The notes beneath the pieces were generated by a model, which did no database searches, was not told the origin of the DNA, and saw only the letters and a program-made list of their open reading frames with translations. Source: Planctomycetota bacterium (GTDB taxonomy: Bacteria > Planctomycetota > PUPC01 > DSUN01). Taken from it: a stretch of DNA of 9,465 nucleotides. The DNA is taken from NCBI GenBank assembly GCA_016872875.1, contig VGYW01000330.1, positions 1 through 9,465 of the forward strand. The letters are read 5' to 3'. Below, piece after piece: positions 7,087-9,465 of the stretch. Each line of letters opens with the position of its first letter. Positions within the stretch are counted from its first letter, which is position 1. Made by a program: the position numbers and the translations under genes.

Positions 7087-7139
7087 GGAGGAGGGGAGGG
7101 GTGTTGTGCGCGTGAGGTCTGCCGGCTTTGGAGCTGGGC

Positions 7140-7781
7140 ATGGCGGGTTGTATGCTTAGGCTTCTGCTCGCGTCGCTCGTGGCTGCGGCCCTGGTGAGCT
7201 GTCAGGCGACGAGTGGGCTGGACCGCGGCGATGCGCTCCTCGCCGAGGGGAAGCACGCGGAGGCGCTGGCGCTGTGGCAGGAGGCGCTCGCGGCGCAGCC
7301 GCGGGACACCGCGCTCCTCATCCGCGTAGCCACGGCTCAGGTGCGGCTCGGGCGGCTCGACGACGCCAAGGCCACGATGCGCCAGGCCGTCGCCATCGAG
7401 CCCGACAGCCCGAAGGTCCGGCAGAACCTCGCTCTCGTCTACCTCTGGCGCAAGGAGCACGACAAGGCGCTCGCGGCATTCGAGGAGGTGCTGAAGCTCC
7501 AGGACAGTTATCCTGAGACGAACTACTACATCGGCCTCATCCACGAGATGCGTGGGGACGAGGAGGCGGCGGTCCGCTGCTACGTCAAGGACGTGAACAA
7601 TGGTCCATCCCTGGCCTGGGAGCGGCTGGACCGCTACAAGGAGAAGCAGCGCGCGCTGGGCCTGGCGCCGCGCGGCCCCAGCCGCGGCGGCGTGTGGGTC
7701 TTCTGCGGCGTGTGCCTGGCGGTGGCCGCGGCTGCGTTCGGCCTGCGGCTCATGTTCTTTGGGCTGAGGAGCGAGGATTGA
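7140..7781 (+). CDS. TPR-repeat lipoprotein with C-terminal membrane segment
   Basis: The protein has 213 residues. The N-terminus is a lipoprotein signal: a hydrophobic LLLASLVAAAL core ending in a lipobox LVSC, with Cys21 as the lipidation site. Three to four tetratricopeptide repeats follow (about residues 27-150), visible as helix pairs such as GDALLAEGKHAEALALWQEA, then AQVRLGRLDDAKATMRQAV and AFEEVL. TPRs bind other proteins, so a scaffold or assembly role at the membrane is likely. A second hydrophobic stretch (about 184-208, VWVFCGVCLAVAAAAFG) near the C-terminus is unusual for a TPR lipoprotein and would give a second anchor. ATG 7140 has GGAG at 7130-7133 with six bases between; ATG 7152 lacks a site but would also give a lipoprotein signal. 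It shares a transcript with the M28-like gene 10 bases downstream. Confidence 0.8.
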   Translation: MAGCMLRLLLASLVAAALVSCQATSGLDRGDALLAEGKHAEALALWQEALAAQPRDTALLIRVATAQVRLGRLDDAKATMRQAVAIEPDSPKVRQNLALVYLWRKEHDKALAAFEEVLKLQDSYPETNYYIGLIHEMRGDEEAAVRCYVKDVNNGPSLAWERLDRYKEKQRALGLAPRGPSRGGVWVFCGVCLAVAAAAFGLRLMFFGLRSED

Positions 7782-7791
7782 GGGTGAGCCA

Positions 7792-9465
7792 ATGCTAGGG
7801 AAGATCGGCAAGGGCATCCTGCTCGCCATCGGGCTCCTGATGATCATGTCCGTGACGGTGTTCGATCCCGCGGACATCACGGAGTGGGCGAAGCGCGCCT
7901 TCAACCTGACCTCCGGGCAGCGGGCCGACCGCGACATCGAGGGCCTCGCTCTCGCCACCGGGCGCGAGGTTGCCGAGGAGGGCGAGAACAGGCAAATCCG
8001 CGACCTGGTCGAGAAGCTGGCCATCAAGGACACCGAGGCGCCCATCAGGTTCCTCAGCACACTCCCCGAGAGCCGGGCCGTGGGCTATCCCGGCAACCAG
8101 ACCGCCGCCGACTACGTGGAGGACGCCTTCCGAACCATCGGCCTCGACGACGTGGGGACACAGTCCTTCGAGGTGACTGTGCCCGTGGACGAGGGCGGCT
8201 CGATGGAGGTGGCCGGCCTCGGCCGCAAGATCGAGCTCTCCTGCCTCTGGCCCAACGAGGTGCAGACCTCCTCCCTGCCGGAGGGCTTCGAAGGGACGCT
8301 GCTGGACGGCGGGAACGGTGAGTTCCAGTGCCTCAACGGCAAGCGGATGACCCGGCGCAGCGGTGGCACAGGCCTCCGGCCTGTGGAAGGCGAGGAACCG
8401 GATGCGATCGTGCTGCTCGACTTCAACTGCGGGCAGGCCTGGCTGAACCCGTGCATGCTGGGCGCGAAGGCGGTGGTGTTCTTCGACAACGCTGCCCCCG
8501 GCGCGCCGCCCGCGGTCACGCGCGGCGAGGCCGAACGCAAGTTCCTCAACGTGCCCGCCAACCTCCCCCGCTTCTGGGTCTCGCGCGACGACGGCCTCTA
8601 CCTCCGCGACCAGCTTGCGCAGGCCCACTCCGCAGGCAAGGAGCTTCGGGCCAAGATGCGCGCGACGATGGCCTGGCGAAGGGTCCCCGCCCGAAACGTC
8701 ATCGGCTACATCCGCGGCACCCTCCCGCCCGAGAGCACGTCCGAGAAGGTCAACTACAAGCGCCAGCGGACAATCGTCCTCTCGGCCTTCTTCGATTCGG
8801 CCTCCGTCGTTCCGCGAGTTGCCCCTGGCGCCGAGAATGCCTGCGGGCTGGCCGCGCTCCTTCAGACCGCCAGGGTCCTCAAGCAGTGCCCACCGAAGCA
8901 CACCGTGGTCTTCCTGGCCACCGGCTGCCACTTCCACTGCCTCTGGGGCGTCCAGCACTTCCTGCGCGAGTGCCTGCCCACCGACAGCGAGATGCGGCGC
9001 ACCAAGCTCGCGCGTGGGCGGGTGGACTTCGACGTCTTCATCGGCCTCGACCTCACGAGCCACAACAACCAGGTGGCCACGACCTGTTTCGGCACCTTCT
9101 TCAACCGCGGCTGGGAGATGAACGTCTATCGGAAGAACCTGCTCGCGCCCTACGCGAAGAACCTCACGGAGTACGCCGCGCGGGTCTTCCGCAAGAGCAC
9201 CTCCGAGGCCACCTGCCCCCACATCAACGCCATCACGCCGCCCAAGAAGACCTGGAAGAACTTCGTCCCCCGCCCCGTGGCCTTCGACTCCGAGGGCGTC
9301 GAGGCGCGCGGCAAGGACGCCGTGACCATCTTCACCCCCAACGAGGTCCGCAACCTCGTTGACACGCCGAACGACACGCTCGAGCGCCTCGACCTCGAGA
9401 AGCTGCACACCCAGGTGAAGACCGTGGCGGCGATCATCGCCAAGGCGGGGCGCGACATCCAGTTC
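7792..9465 (+). CDS. Membrane-anchored M28-peptidase-fold protein, probable pseudopeptidase, 3'-truncated
   Basis: The frame is open from ATG 7792 to the window end (558 codons, no stop). GGTGA at 7783-7787 serves as ribosome binding site. A signal-anchor (about residues 5-23) with Lys4 and Lys7 places the rest in the periplasm. SRAVGYPGNQTAADYVEDAF (about 95-114) is the typical M28 entry. A PA-like insert spans about 145-290, and the peptidase domain follows to about 550. The sites that should hold zinc and catalysis are altered: the usual HxD is FFD (333-335), the bridging Asp is Glu348 in PGAENACG, the Glu-Glu pair is His380-Phe381 in GCHFHC, and the last His is Asp524 in VDTPNDT. Asp335 and Asp420 remain. 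This matches inactive M28 relatives such as nicastrin or the transferrin receptor, which act by binding. Eleven Cys residues are notable for a periplasmic domain. Further domains may lie beyond the window. Confidence 0.75.
   Translation, partial: MLGKIGKGILLAIGLLMIMSVTVFDPADITEWAKRAFNLTSGQRADRDIEGLALATGREVAEEGENRQIRDLVEKLAIKDTEAPIRFLSTLPESRAVGYPGNQTAADYVEDAFRTIGLDDVGTQSFEVTVPVDEGGSMEVAGLGRKIELSCLWPNEVQTSSLPEGFEGTLLDGGNGEFQCLNGKRMTRRSGGTGLRPVEGEEPDAIVLLDFNCGQAWLNPCMLGAKAVVFFDNAAPGAPPAVTRGEAERKFLNVPANLPRFWVSRDDGLYLRDQLAQAHSAGKELRAKMRATMAWRRVPARNVIGYIRGTLPPESTSEKVNYKRQRTIVLSAFFDSASVVPRVAPGAENACGLAALLQTARVLKQCPPKHTVVFLATGCHFHCLWGVQHFLRECLPTDSEMRRTKLARGRVDFDVFIGLDLTSHNNQVATTCFGTFFNRGWEMNVYRKNLLAPYAKNLTEYAARVFRKSTSEATCPHINAITPPKKTWKNFVPRPVAFDSEGVEARGKDAVTIFTPNEVRNLVDTPNDTLERLDLEKLHTQVKTVAAIIAKAGRDIQF
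8367..8385. repeat. Perfect palindrome inside the M28-like coding sequence
   Basis: CACAGGCC (8367-8374), loop TCC, and GGCCTGTG (8378-8385) form a perfect 8-bp stem. In frame it encodes part of RRSGGTGLRPVEGEE (about residues 188-202), a low-conservation-looking, Gly/Arg-rich loop between the PA-like strands. The shape, a short GC-rich palindrome carrying CACAGGC/GCCTGTG arms and readable in frame, resembles dispersed REP-like palindromes that I associate with PVC-group genomes. No second copy was seen in this window, so its repeat nature is inferred. Confidence 0.5.

Noticed and set aside
7795..9408. Minus-strand open frame of 537 codons opposite the M28-like gene
   Set aside because: The plus frame starting at 7792 has M28 family motifs, a signal-anchor and a ribosome binding site. 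The minus frame is a mirror of high-GC codon bias, with Gly/Val/Leu/Glu-rich featureless translation.

Overview
The window comes from a GC-rich bacterium. The pairing of a GldG-like ABC-auxiliary protein with a DUF4340 protein, next to an HtrA protease, a TPR lipoprotein and an M28-fold membrane protein, with TTGACA-type promoters, suggests a Planctomycetota or related PVC-type genome. This is inferred from gene content and style only; there is no rRNA or marker gene to confirm it. All genes are on the + strand and tightly packed.

Region 1 (1-4185) is the tail of an ABC-transporter-associated operon. It holds the 3' part of a GldG-family gene (5' end outside the window) and then an 857-residue DUF4340-type protein that I read as five tandem modules joined by Lys/Glu/Pro-rich linkers. 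The ATPase and permease genes would be expected upstream of the window. Between the two genes lies a 20-of-21-bp inverted repeat. It coincides with an in-frame, charge-segregated 32-codon extension beyond the TAG stop of the first gene.

Region 2 (4186-5564) has visibly lower GC than its flanks and its own candidate promoter. It encodes a cytoplasmic endonuclease/exonuclease/phosphatase (EEP) fold protein with an apparently intact active site, plus a small protein of unknown function 14 bases downstream. It reads as a two-gene cargo unit between envelope genes.

Region 3 (5577-7004) is a full-length periplasmic HtrA/Do serine protease with an intact triad and two PDZ domains.

Region 4 (7005-9465) begins with a good sigma-70-like promoter followed by a start-proximal hairpin. 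A TPR lipoprotein with a C-terminal membrane segment follows, then an M28-peptidase-fold membrane-anchored protein running off the window end. The M28 domain has lost nearly all expected zinc ligands and looks like a pseudopeptidase. A small perfect palindrome sits in frame inside its coding sequence and resembles a dispersed REP-like insertion.

Overall the window is an envelope-focused neighbourhood (ABC-auxiliary proteins, periplasmic protease, TPR lipoprotein, extracytoplasmic M28-like protein) with a nuclease-plus-partner cassette in the middle. No tRNA, rRNA, CRISPR array, transposase or attachment site was seen.
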